Origin: an uncultured Balneola sp.
GTDB lineage: Bacteria > Bacteroidota > Rhodothermia > Balneolales > Balneolaceae
NCBI GenBank assembly: GCA_913058495.1
Contig: CAJXQC010000029.1
Span: 1-35,131, forward strand
Length of the DNA stretch: 35,131 bases
Reading direction: 5' to 3'
The translations under genes were made by a program, and so were the position numbers. Under the pieces are notes generated by a model. The model saw only the letters and a program-made list of their open reading frames with translations, ran no database searches and had not been told where the DNA came from. This document shows positions 1-7,834 of the stretch, piece by piece (the first letter of the stretch is position 1; each line of letters starts with the position of its first letter).

Positions 1-62
1 GTGATTGGTGATTGGTGATTGGTGATTGGTGATTGGTGATTGGTGATTGGTGATTGGTGATT
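1..62. repeat. 7-bp tandem repeat (GTGATTG)n
   Basis: Eight uninterrupted copies of GTGATTG occupy 1-56, and a ninth partial copy (GTGATT) ends at 62, where the sequence diverges. The array begins at the first base of the window, so its true length is unknown. The unit is not a multiple of three, so it is unlikely to be coding. Perfect conservation suggests recent slippage, as in a variable-number tandem repeat. No flanking gene on its left side can be seen. Confidence 0.95.
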
Positions 63-72
63 AGGAATTGTC

Positions 73-121
73 TTTAAACTAGGAGGACGTTTACGTCCGT
101 GTTGGTGAGACACAGTTTAAA
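73..121. repeat. Nested inverted repeats able to form a three-way junction
   Basis: An outer 8-bp stem pairs TTTAAACT (73-80) with AGTTTAAA (114-121). Inside it are two adjacent hairpins: the perfect palindrome GGACGT-TT-ACGTCC (85-98), and GTGT (99-102) paired with ACAC (110-113). Together they fold as a closed three-way junction on either strand. This resembles an intergenic REP/MITE-like repeat or a small structured RNA. The sequence shows only the pairing; the biological class is inferred. Confidence 0.6.
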
Positions 122-147
122 AGAGGAAAGTGGCGTTGTTAAAAAGC

Positions 148-167
148 GCAGAACCTGAAGGATCTGC
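148..167. repeat. Small palindromic hairpin
   Basis: GCAGA (148-152) pairs with TCTGC (163-167), and CCT (154-156) pairs with AGG (159-161) around a GA loop, with one A-A mismatch between the two stems. It belongs to a run of small palindromes with two-base loops in the add downstream region. It is not followed by a T-tract, so it is not a canonical terminator for either strand. Confidence 0.45.
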
Positions 168-209
168 TGGTTTAAGTTGCTTTAATTTATATGCAGGAAA
201 TTCTTCGCA

Positions 210-221
210 GGACTGAAGTCC
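210..221. repeat. GGACT-GA-AGTCC palindrome
   Basis: A 12-bp element with 5-bp arms (GGACT/AGTCC) around GA. A near copy, GGACT-AA-AGTCC, lies at 4276-4287. The pair brackets the add-polA unit, which suggests a dispersed intergenic repeat family. It could also contribute to ending add transcription, although no T-run follows it. Confidence 0.5.
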
Positions 222-271
222 ATGCTTGTTTATGTACTTTGTGTGATTTCGTACATAAGCTAGAAAGGGTT

Positions 272-1279
272 TTAACTCTTGGGTTTATGATCAAGAAGCT
301 TCTTTTTTAAACTGGTTTTAGTTTCATCATCCACAAAGGCTGCTTCGATGGCAAAGAGGTTGGTTGCTAAATAGTCTTTTAATTTCCAGTCAAAATGGGT
401 GTTCAGGTTTTTATATTCATCAAATAAACTAACATTGGAAAGTGATCTTCCGTCGGTATTCACGCTGAGAGAAACTCCGGATCTGTAAATCTTATCGATA
501 TTATGGTTTGCCAGTTTTGGATAGATTCCCGTTTTGATATTACTGGTTGGACATACTTCGAGATGAACATCTTTTTCTTTGAGATATTCCATCAGTGTAG
601 AGTCTTCATAACTTCGCACTCCGTGACCGATTCTTTGAACATGAAGTTCATCAATTGCTTCCCATACATTCTTAGGTCCACATGCTTCTCCTGCATGACA
701 AGTACACGGAATTCCGTTTTCTCTTGCAAATTCAAAAGCTGATTTGTGCTCATCAATCGGATAACCGGCTTCATCTGCAGCAAGATCAAAACCAACAACA
801 TTGGTGCCTTTGAAAACATGAACCAACTGAACGGTTTCTAAACTCTGTGCTTCCGAAAAATGGCGAAGAGAGCATAAGATCAATCGAACTTCCATTTCGA
901 GATCAACTGTGGCTTTAGAAATAGTTTCGTTGACGGTTTCGACAACTTCTTTTGCGGTCAATTCTTGATTCAGGTGTTGTAGAGGTGCAAATCGAACTTC
1001 GCAGTAAATGACATTATCCGCTTTTAATTGCTCTATAAAATCCTGCGTAACTAATTCCAGCTGTTCTTTAGTTTGCATAATGTCGATGCTGGCAGATGCG
1101 CATTTTATATACTCAACTAAACTTCCACAGTTTTCGGGAGCTACAAAACGCTCATTGTATTCTTCCTCCGTTGTTTCGGGAAGTAATTTCTGAACCACCT
1201 GAAAGCTCAGTGAGCAATCCAGATGAACGTGCAGTTCTACTTTTGGGAGTTGTTGAAGTTGTTGAGTAAAATTATTCAA
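272..1279 (-). CDS. add: Adenosine deaminase
   Basis: Zinc-dependent hydrolase converting (deoxy)adenosine to (deoxy)inosine in cytosolic purine salvage. The 335-residue length is normal for the family. Visible landmarks in order: the metal-binding HVHLD near the N-terminus (H17 and H19), FDLAADE, TCHAGE (zinc His plus catalytic Glu), RIGHG, VCPTSN, and the late NTDGRSLSNVSL segment carrying the last metal-binding Asp. The NTDGR form resembles bacterial rather than mammalian enzymes (NTDDP). The start is TTG at 1277-1279: the frame upstream meets a stop before any ATG, and the zinc-binding motif begins only 16 residues in. It is divergent from polA with a gap of about 80 bp. An adenine deaminase or adenosine-like deaminase of the same superfamily is possible but less likely. 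Confidence 0.9.
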   Translation of the reverse strand: MNNFTQQLQQLPKVELHVHLDCSLSFQVVQKLLPETTEEEYNERFVAPENCGSLVEYIKCASASIDIMQTKEQLELVTQDFIEQLKADNVIYCEVRFAPLQHLNQELTAKEVVETVNETISKATVDLEMEVRLILCSLRHFSEAQSLETVQLVHVFKGTNVVGFDLAADEAGYPIDEHKSAFEFARENGIPCTCHAGEACGPKNVWEAIDELHVQRIGHGVRSYEDSTLMEYLKEKDVHLEVCPTSNIKTGIYPKLANHNIDKIYRSGVSLSVNTDGRSLSNVSLFDEYKNLNTHFDWKLKDYLATNLFAIEAAFVDDETKTSLKKKLLDHKPKS

Positions 1280-1358
1280 ATGATTTAGAATCTGAATTCG
1301 GAATTAATGTCAAAACCTTTAGTTTCAAAGACTACAATTTCGACAAATAAAAGACTAC

Positions 1359-4109
1359 ATGTCAAAGAAACTTCTTTTTTTACTTGATGGGATGGCACTG
1401 GCTTATCGTGCTCATTTCGCATTTGTTAATTCTAGACTTAAAAATTCTGAAGGAATAGCCACCGGTCCTGTGCTTGGATTTGCGAACACATTAGTTCGTA
1501 TGCTGGACGAAGAAAAACCTACACACATTGCCGTTGCCTGGGATACAAAAGCTGCAACATTCCGTCATGATGCCGATGAAACGTACAAAGCTCAACGTCC
1601 ACCACAGCCTGATGAACTAAAAGTGGGAATTCCTCTGATCAAAGAAATGGTTGAAAATTGGGGAATCAAGAATATTGAGCAGGATGGTTATGAGGCTGAT
1701 GACATCATCGGAACCATTGCTTCGGGTGCAAATGCAGATGATGTGGATGTGTATCTGGTTACTCCTGATAAGGATTTTATGCAATTGGTGCACGATCATG
1801 TGAAAATGATGAAGCCCGATAACAAAGACGGTGGGTTTAATATCATCGACAGAGAAGGAGTGCACGATTATTTCGGAGTGTATCCGGATCAGGTGATCGA
1901 TGTGTTGGCTATAATTGGTGATACTTCGGATAACATTCCGGGAGTTCCGGGCATTGGAAAGAAAGGAGCTCCAAAACTGATCAATGAATTTGGTTCTTTA
2001 GAAGAAGCCATCGCCAAAGCTGACACCATTTCCGCAAAACGTCAGCGTGAAGGATTACAGGAATTTGCTGATCAGGCGATGCATGCTAAGTTTATGGTTA
2101 CCATCAAAACCGATGTTCCTGATACCGCTGAGTGGGAAGAGTTGGAATGGAATGGTCCGAATAAAAATGATCTGGGTGCTTTTTTCAAGAGAATGGAATT
2201 CAGAACTCTGACAAAGAGATATTTAGGCGAAGAACCCATCGAAAATAAAGCCGGAGATCAGGGAGATCTTTTCGGTACTTTTGTTGAAGAAGAACCTACT
2301 GAAAAGCTGGATGAAGAAAAGAATGCTTATGAGCTGATCAAAGACCTTGATGGGGTTAAAAAGCTTGTTGAGGATCTAAAGAAAGAGTCCGTGATCTGTT
2401 TTGACACAGAGACAAATTCACCGAATCCGGTTTCGGCTTCTTTAGTCGGATTTTCATTTTCAGCAAAACCCGGAATGGGATTTTATATTCCGGTAAATGT
2501 AGAAGGAGCTTTGGATGAAAAAGAAGTGGTGGAAATTATTCGTCCGTTGTTTGAAGATGAAAGTAAAACCCTTGTGGCACATAACTATAAGTTCGATTGG
2601 CTGATTCTCCATCGAGCCGGAATTCAGATCAAAGGAAAGCCATTTGATACTATGATCACTGCATATCTCATTGATGCGACTCAAAAGATCAAGATGGACG
2701 AACTGTCGAAAAAGTATCTGAATTATGAGCCTGTTCCGATTGAAGCATTGATCGGAAAGGGGAAGAAACAAATATCATTAGCGGATTTAACTCCTGAAGA
2801 AGTATATTTGTATGCCTGCGAAGATGCGGATATCACACTACGATTATACGAGATCTTTAGTGAACAACTCACCAAAGATGAATTGGATGAAGTTGCAAAA
2901 ACAGTTGAATTTCCGTTGATGGAAGTATTGGCTGAGATCGAATATCAGGGAGTAAAGCTGGATGTTGGAATGTTGGAAGGATTTTCGGAAGATCTGGCAA
3001 CGGATCTTAAAGAACTGGAGAAGCAAATCTATGAGAAGGCTGGAGAGGAGTTTAATATCAATTCTCCGCAACAGTTAGGAACCATTTTATTTGATAAACT
3101 GGGATTGCCAGCCGGAAAGAAAACCAAAACTGGTCAGTATTCTACCAATGAATCGGTGTTGACGAAGCTCGCCGTTAAGTACGAAATGCCGGATCTGATT
3201 TTGGAATATCGTCAGTTGGCGAAACTAAAATCTACTTATGTTGATGCTTTGCCTTCCATTGTTGACGAAACAACCGGAAGAATTCATACTGATTTCAATC
3301 AAAGTGTGGCGGCTACCGGTCGACTTTCTTCGTCTAATCCCAATCTTCAGAACATTCCGATCAGAACAAAACGTGGACGTGAGATCCGTAAAGCATTCAT
3401 TGCTGATGAAGGATTTAAGATGATGTCTGCCGATTATTCGCAGGTAGAGCTTCGTGTGATTGCTCATATTGCCAAAGACGAAGCGATGATAGAGGCGTTT
3501 AAAAACGGCGAAGATATTCACTCCAGAACGGCTAAAGAGATCTTTCATTTAGATTCATTGGATGATGTTACCGCTGATCATCGTCGTAAGGCAAAAGAAG
3601 TGAATTTCGGAATTCCTTACGGCTTAAGTGCGTACGGATTGGCTCAAAATCTCGGCATCGAAAATTCTGAAGGGAAGGAAATGATCGATGAGTATTTCGA
3701 GCGGTTTCCGAATATTCTGAATTACATCAACGACACTAAACAGTTTGCCAAAGAACACGGGTATGTGAAAACGTTGATCGGAAGAAGGAGATATGTGTCG
3801 GATATTAATTCAGGAAATTGGAATGTTCGCGGCTTTGCTGAACGAGTAGCGATCAATATGCCTATTCAGGGCACGGCTGCGGATGTGATAAAACTTGCGA
3901 TGATCAACATCCATAACTGGCTGAAGAACAACAACAAGAAAAGCCGGATGTTACTTCAGGTTCATGATGAACTGATCTTTGAGATCCATGAAAGCGAGCT
4001 GGACGAAGTTCCGAAGAAGATAGAAGAATTGATGGAATCAGCTTTTGAGATGGATGTTCCGTTAAAAGTGGAAGCCGGGATTGGAGAGAATTGGCTGGAA
4101 GCGCATTGA
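1359..4109 (+). CDS. polA: DNA polymerase I
   Basis: Removes RNA primers and fills gaps in replication and excision repair. The 916 residues carry all three modules. The N-terminal 5'-3' nuclease covers roughly residues 1-290 (DGMALAYRAHFAF, YEADDIIG, VTPDKDFMQL, GDTSDNIPGVPGIG). The 3'-5' proofreading domain covers about 330-510 and is apparently active: D349 and E351 in FDTET, AHNYKFD, and YACEDAD. The polymerase domain covers about 530-916: motif A DYSQVELR with D692, motif B RRKAKEVNFGIPYG, and motif C HDE at 869-871. Motif B has Phe at the position that discriminates against dideoxynucleotides, as in E. coli. It starts at ATG 1359 with no strong ribosome-binding site. It seems to stand alone on the plus strand, divergent from add. 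Confidence 0.98.
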   Translation: MSKKLLFLLDGMALAYRAHFAFVNSRLKNSEGIATGPVLGFANTLVRMLDEEKPTHIAVAWDTKAATFRHDADETYKAQRPPQPDELKVGIPLIKEMVENWGIKNIEQDGYEADDIIGTIASGANADDVDVYLVTPDKDFMQLVHDHVKMMKPDNKDGGFNIIDREGVHDYFGVYPDQVIDVLAIIGDTSDNIPGVPGIGKKGAPKLINEFGSLEEAIAKADTISAKRQREGLQEFADQAMHAKFMVTIKTDVPDTAEWEELEWNGPNKNDLGAFFKRMEFRTLTKRYLGEEPIENKAGDQGDLFGTFVEEEPTEKLDEEKNAYELIKDLDGVKKLVEDLKKESVICFDTETNSPNPVSASLVGFSFSAKPGMGFYIPVNVEGALDEKEVVEIIRPLFEDESKTLVAHNYKFDWLILHRAGIQIKGKPFDTMITAYLIDATQKIKMDELSKKYLNYEPVPIEALIGKGKKQISLADLTPEEVYLYACEDADITLRLYEIFSEQLTKDELDEVAKTVEFPLMEVLAEIEYQGVKLDVGMLEGFSEDLATDLKELEKQIYEKAGEEFNINSPQQLGTILFDKLGLPAGKKTKTGQYSTNESVLTKLAVKYEMPDLILEYRQLAKLKSTYVDALPSIVDETTGRIHTDFNQSVAATGRLSSSNPNLQNIPIRTKRGREIRKAFIADEGFKMMSADYSQVELRVIAHIAKDEAMIEAFKNGEDIHSRTAKEIFHLDSLDDVTADHRRKAKEVNFGIPYGLSAYGLAQNLGIENSEGKEMIDEYFERFPNILNYINDTKQFAKEHGYVKTLIGRRRYVSDINSGNWNVRGFAERVAINMPIQGTAADVIKLAMINIHNWLKNNNKKSRMLLQVHDELIFEIHESELDEVPKKIEELMESAFEMDVPLKVEAGIGENWLEAH

Positions 4110-4130
4110 TCAATTAAGAATGGATCAATG
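4104..4130 (+). terminator. Hairpin at the polA stop codon, possible terminator
   Basis: CATTGATC (4104-4111) and GATCAATG (4123-4130) form a perfect 8-bp stem around an 11-nt loop, and the polA stop codon lies within the first arm. A short T5 run follows only at about 4143, so this is a weak intrinsic terminator candidate. AATTAAGAAT-like motifs recur around it (4112-4156). Confidence 0.35.
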
Positions 4131-4191
4131 AAGAATTAAGAATTTTTCAATTAGGAATAGTTCTGATTTACAATTTCATTCTCAAAAAAAG

Positions 4192-4218
4192 GACGTCATC
4201 CTGAACTTGTTTCAGGAT
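4192..4218. repeat. Dispersed-repeat-like hairpin, left inverted copy
   Basis: ATCCTGAA (4198-4205) pairs with TTCAGGAT (4211-4218) around a 5-nt loop. The first 15 bases, GACGTCATCCTGAAC (4192-4206), recur exactly in reverse orientation at 4745-4759 on the far side of the small gene at 4348-4686. From memory, sequences of this CATCCTGAACTTGTTTCAGGAT type recur between genes in many bacterial genomes; copy number in this genome could not be checked. Confidence 0.6.
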
Positions 4219-4275
4219 CTTTGTAGGGGGTGGGGCTTTGATCTTGTTCTAGTTTTGTAATCAACGATGTAGTGC

Positions 4276-4287
4276 GGACTAAAGTCC
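4276..4287. repeat. GGACT-AA-AGTCC palindrome
   Basis: Perfect 5-bp arms around AA, nearly identical to the element at 210-221. It sits in a 238-bp gap between polA and the small minus-strand gene, next to other palindromes. It is probably a member of the same intergenic repeat family. Confidence 0.5.
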
Positions 4288-4347
4288 TTACTGGTTTACT
4301 TGAATAAGAATTCTTCAATTGGGAATAAGTGATTTGGGGGAGTCTAA

Positions 4348-4686
4348 TTAATCATAACTAGTGATCACGGAATAAGTATTTCCAAAAACTTGAAGACTAT
4401 CTTCAGGTAAATCATAATTCACTAAAGTATGATCGTTGGAAGTAAAAACTATCTGAAAGCGTTCATTTTCGAAACGACCAATAGCATCTATTCCTCTTAC
4501 AGATGCATTTTTAACCGTTAACCCTTTAGGTAAAGTTAAAAGCGTTGAATCAGTCATAAAAATTCCAATTTCAACATCTTTTTCCAATCGTCCAATTTCG
4601 TAGGATGGACAATTCAAATTATTCCATCCAAGTATTAGAAGTAGGATAAAGTTCAAAATTATTGAAATGATTAATGCTTTTTTCAT
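4348..4686 (-). CDS. Small membrane-anchored hypothetical protein
   Basis: 112 residues, family not recognised. It opens with a basic residue pair and a long hydrophobic run (roughly residues 4-20, IISIILNFILLLILG), which is either an uncleaved N-terminal anchor or a signal peptide. A polar tail of about 90 residues follows, alternating short hydrophobic strands with charged turns, as expected for a small beta-rich domain outside the membrane. There is one cysteine just after the anchor (NCPSY), but the preceding residues do not make a lipobox. The ATG start is followed by AAAAAAGC, a typical signal-peptide opening. It is alone on the minus strand between plus-strand polA and the oxidoreductase, and inverted 15-bp repeats bracket it. 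No function can be assigned. Confidence 0.65.
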   Translation of the reverse strand: MKKALIISIILNFILLLILGWNNLNCPSYEIGRLEKDVEIGIFMTDSTLLTLPKGLTVKNASVRGIDAIGRFENERFQIVFTSNDHTLVNYDLPEDSLQVFGNTYSVITSYD

Positions 4687-4744
4687 TCTTTAAGATATGT
4701 TTCTCTATTAAATTAATTTAGTATAAAAAATCGTTCTAATCATA

Positions 4745-4759
4745 GTTCAGGATGACGTC
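4745..4759. repeat. Right inverted copy of the 15-bp repeat
   Basis: GTTCAGGATGACGTC is the exact reverse complement of 4192-4206. It lies about 60 bp upstream of the small minus-strand gene start and about 45 bp before the oxidoreductase start, so it could also influence either promoter. Only the hairpin's first arm is preserved here; the loop and second arm are missing. Confidence 0.7.
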
Positions 4760-4802
4760 AATAAAATGGAACACTTTAGCTAATAATTGATGTTCTACTC
4801 CC

Positions 4803-6293
4803 ATGAACACCAACAAAGACTATGACGTAATTATTATTGGCTCGGGAATGGGTGGAATGAGTGCAGGAGCGATGCTTGCCAACGACGGATACAAAGTGTT
4901 GATCCTGGAAGCAGCAGCTGTTCCGGGCGGATGCAGTTCATCGTATTACCGAAAGGGATTCACGTTTGAGTCGGGCGCGACTACACTTATTGGATTTGAT
5001 GAAAATCAGCCGTTGTGGAAATTGGAGAGAGAAACCGGAATTCAGATTCCCAGAGAAGAGATCACTCCAAGCATGACTGTTCGATTAGATGGAGAGGAGA
5101 TAATCCGGTATAAAGATCGGGAAGAATGGATCGAAGAAGCCGGTCGAGTTTTTGGAAATCCTCAGGCACAGAGATCATTCTGGGAAGAAGCACTAAAAGT
5201 CTCTGATACCGTTTGGGATGTTTCACTCAAAAATCCTTTTTTTCCACCGCAAAATATAACCGATTGGGGAAGACTGGCGATCTCAAATTCATCCTTAGAT
5301 GTCTGGGTGTTACCTTATGCGATTCAGTCGGTTGAGGATGTAATGAGAAAGTTCGGAGTTGACACAGTTAAGTTTCGTCGTTTTGTAGATGAACAATTGA
5401 TGATCACAGCTCAATCCAAAGCAGAAGACACACCTTTTCTGTTTGGTGCAGCCGGTTTGACTTATACCAACTATTCAAATTTTTATGTTCCGGGTGGATT
5501 GTTGGAAATGATCAATTCCATCAGAAGTTTTATTCAGGAAAAAGGAGGGGCACTTCATACTCGAGAAGCAGTTACTCATCTGAGTAAAAAAGAAGAAGAG
5601 TTCATCATTCAAACCAAAAAAGGAAATATTTACCAAGCTCCGATAATAGTTTCCAACATCCCGATATGGAATATGAAAGATATAACATCAGGAGAGTTGA
5701 AAGGTTACTTTGAAGAAAAATCTAAAGATTTTGACGAAGCTTGGGGAGCGATCACATTAGGCATTGCAACCACAGATACTTATCCCGAAGAAATGAGTTT
5801 ACACCATCAAATTCATTTAGAAGAGGATGATACTGTTCCGTTTACAAATTCAGATTCCATATTTATATCTATGTCAAAAAGGGGAGATACCGATCGTGCT
5901 CCGGAAGGAAAAAGGACATTGAATATATCTTGTCACGCTTCACCTGAATATTGGTTTTCATTAAATGGTGATTATGCATCTGCGAAGAAACAAACAGAAG
6001 AGTTTATAGTTGAAACACTAAAACAGAAACTTCCGGGTTTTGAACAAAGTGATATCGAAACAATTCATACGGCTACTCCCATTACATGGCAAAATTGGGT
6101 ATACCGCAAAAAAGGCAGGGTTGGTGGGATCCCGCAAAGCATGGCACGCAGCTTGCTTAAATGGACACCAAACCAAACGCCATTCTCAGGATTATATCTT
6201 GTGGGCGATACTACTTATCCGGGGCAAGGAATTCCGGGCGTAACTTTAAGTGGTATCAACGTATATTGGCGTATCAAAAAAAAATCAGAATAG
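4803..6293 (+). CDS. Carotenoid desaturase/isomerase-type FAD oxidoreductase (CrtISO/CrtD-like)
   Basis: A 496-residue flavoprotein of the phytoene desaturase/CrtISO/retinol saturase superfamily. The N-terminal Rossmann motif is GSGMGG (about residues 13-18), and the strand ending in ILE supplies the ribose-binding acid. AVPGGCSSSYYRKGFTFESG follows, a signature shared by CrtD and CrtISO proteins. The C-terminal FAD motif is GLYLVGDTTYPGQGIPGV. The likely role is introducing or isomerising double bonds in a carotenoid at the membrane surface, which would suit a pigmented marine bacterium. No phytoene synthase or cyclase lies nearby. ispG downstream makes isoprenoid precursors, but the rhomboids in between make a functional link tentative. 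Substrate and direction (desaturase, isomerase or saturase) cannot be told from the sequence. Confidence 0.8.
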   Translation: MNTNKDYDVIIIGSGMGGMSAGAMLANDGYKVLILEAAAVPGGCSSSYYRKGFTFESGATTLIGFDENQPLWKLERETGIQIPREEITPSMTVRLDGEEIIRYKDREEWIEEAGRVFGNPQAQRSFWEEALKVSDTVWDVSLKNPFFPPQNITDWGRLAISNSSLDVWVLPYAIQSVEDVMRKFGVDTVKFRRFVDEQLMITAQSKAEDTPFLFGAAGLTYTNYSNFYVPGGLLEMINSIRSFIQEKGGALHTREAVTHLSKKEEEFIIQTKKGNIYQAPIIVSNIPIWNMKDITSGELKGYFEEKSKDFDEAWGAITLGIATTDTYPEEMSLHHQIHLEEDDTVPFTNSDSIFISMSKRGDTDRAPEGKRTLNISCHASPEYWFSLNGDYASAKKQTEEFIVETLKQKLPGFEQSDIETIHTATPITWQNWVYRKKGRVGGIPQSMARSLLKWTPNQTPFSGLYLVGDTTYPGQGIPGVTLSGINVYWRIKKKSE

Positions 6294-6321
6294 AATTAAA
6301 AATCAGCGATAAGGTTTTCAA

Positions 6322-6948
6322 TTGAATCAATTTTCACCGAATACTCAGTTTTCATTTTTCCCGCCGGCAATTAAATACTTATTGATCTGGAACGGGATCT
6401 TCTTTTTGGCAACCATTAACATTTTTGGTTCAGGATGGACTCCAATGGGTTCTGCTCTGGCGCCATTACTTGTTTTGCAACCTTTCGGAGATGGGTTTAT
6501 GCCATGGCAGTTAGTAACTTACATGTTCTTACATGCTGATTTTTACCACATATTCTTCAACTTGTTTGCGCTTTGGATATTTGGTCAGGCTTTGGAACAA
6601 TTATGGGGAACTAAGCGCTTTTTGATGTACTACTTTTTAACAGGAATCGGCGCAGGTTTGATTCAGCTTTTTGTTAGTAGTGGTTCAACTATTGGGGCTT
6701 CCGGCGCAGTTTATGGGATCTTGTTAGGATTCGGAATGATGTACCCAAATCGCAGGATCATGCTGTTATTCCCACCAATACCAATCAAAGCTAAGTACTT
6801 TGTTGGATTTTACGGTGCACTTGAATTATTTAATGGATTAACAAGATCAGATAGTGGCGTTGCTCATTTCGCGCATTTAGGAGGATTGTTAGTAGGCTTT
6901 ATTTTGATCAAATTATGGGGACTAAAAAAACCATCCGAGTACGCATAA
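6322..6948 (+). CDS. Rhomboid family intramembrane serine protease (first of pair)
   Basis: 208 residues, mostly hydrophobic, consistent with six transmembrane helices. Rhomboid landmarks are complete: HADFYHIFFNLFALW in the loop-1/helix-2 region, catalytic Ser127 in GASGAVYG, and catalytic His185 in AHFAHLGG. It probably cleaves substrate transmembrane segments in the inner membrane; the substrate is unknown. The start is TTG at 6322: an in-frame stop lies just upstream (6310-6312), and the first in-frame ATG falls past the first transmembrane segment. It lies 28 bp after the oxidoreductase and 21 bp before a second rhomboid, so the three probably share a transcript with ispG. Confidence 0.9.
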   Translation: MNQFSPNTQFSFFPPAIKYLLIWNGIFFLATINIFGSGWTPMGSALAPLLVLQPFGDGFMPWQLVTYMFLHADFYHIFFNLFALWIFGQALEQLWGTKRFLMYYFLTGIGAGLIQLFVSSGSTIGASGAVYGILLGFGMMYPNRRIMLLFPPIPIKAKYFVGFYGALELFNGLTRSDSGVAHFAHLGGLLVGFILIKLWGLKKPSEYA

Positions 6949-6969
6949 GTTTTATATGAGAGAAGAAAG

Positions 6970-7827
6970 ATGAGAAATCAGTCATACGATTCATTTGGAA
7001 ATACTTTTAAGCGAGGCTTCATGAGGATGCCAATGGCTATCCGTACGATCATAGCGATCAATGCAGCATTCTTTGTTATTCAAACTTTAGGCGGAGCGGC
7101 TTTAAACAATTGGTTGATTCCGAATCTTGGATTTGATCCGTCTTTCCCAACGGTATTTACTCAGCCGTGGAGATTGATTACTTATTCATTCCTTCATGCA
7201 GGATTTTTTCACTTTTTGTTCAATATGTTGTGGTTGTGGTGGATGGGACGTTCTGTTGAAGAAACTATTGGTCCACGTTCATTTATCATGGTATATCTTG
7301 GAGCTACAATTCTAGGAGCTTTGGTAGATGCAGGGCTTGCTCAGATATTTGGTTCAGCATTAGTTATAGGGGCTTCCGGTGCTGTTACCGGAATACTCGT
7401 GGCTTTTGCGATGTTATTTCCACGAGCACCTATTATGCTTTTTCTTTTGCCACCGATAGAGGCTCGTTTTTTTGTAGTTGGTTGGATAGCCATTGATATA
7501 TTATTCCTTGGAAGCGGTGATAATGTAGCTAGGTTGGTACATTTGGGTGGAGCACTGGGCGGATACTTGCTTATTAAAGCACATCAAAATGGTATAGATC
7601 TGAGTAAAGTAATCCGATATTTTGAGTATCTTTTTGGTCGTTTGAAACCAAGTCCTTCTACAAAGCCGAAAAATAAGAATATGAGCATTGTGAAGGATGT
7701 TGAGATCGTTGAAGAAGTTGATCAAACCGAACTGGATGAAATTTTAGAAAAGATATCTAAAAGCGGTTATGATGCTTTAACGAAGGAAGAAAAACAGATA
7801 CTATTCGAATTAAGTAAGAAAAATTAG
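6970..7827 (+). CDS. Rhomboid family protease with cytoplasmic C-terminal tail (second of pair)
   Basis: 285 residues. The membrane domain (about 1-205) has [16 protein letters not shown], catalytic Ser136 in GASGAVTG and His191 in VHLGGALGG. After the last helix comes a charged tail of about 80 residues ending in a conserved-looking helical segment ([19 protein letters not shown]). Similar tails occur on many Bacteroidota rhomboids and may be a protein-interaction module. The ATG at 6970 is preceded by the purine-rich AGAAGAAAG, a reasonable ribosome-binding site. Tandem rhomboids of differing length suggest paralogues from an old duplication with separate substrates. ispG begins 7 bp after the stop. 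Confidence 0.9.
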   Translation: MRNQSYDSFGNTFKRGFMRMPMAIRTIIAINAAFFVIQTLGGAALNNWLIPNLGFDPSFPTVFTQPWRLITYSFLHAGFFHFLFNMLWLWWMGRSVEETIGPRSFIMVYLGATILGALVDAGLAQIFGSALVIGASGAVTGILVAFAMLFPRAPIMLFLLPPIEARFFVVGWIAIDILFLGSGDNVARLVHLGGALGGYLLIKAHQNGIDLSKVIRYFEYLFGRLKPSPSTKPKNKNMSIVKDVEIVEEVDQTELDEILEKISKSGYDALTKEEKQILFELSKKN

Positions 7828-7834
7828 GGCATAC

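Noticed and set aside
1-62. CRISPR array
   Set aside because: Direct repeats of 7 bp without spacers; no cas genes in the window.
503-742. Plus-strand 79-codon frame opposite add
   Set aside because: Opposite a conserved enzyme gene, with no recognisable domain or start signal.
2460-3071. Minus-strand open frames inside polA
   Set aside because: They are antisense shadows of a clearly conserved gene, with Phe/Ile/Leu-rich content and no recognisable domain.
4112-4156. AATTAAGAAT repeats as a regulatory array
   Set aside because: The copies are imperfect and AT-rich; such degenerate strings are expected in AT-rich gaps and show no regular spacing.
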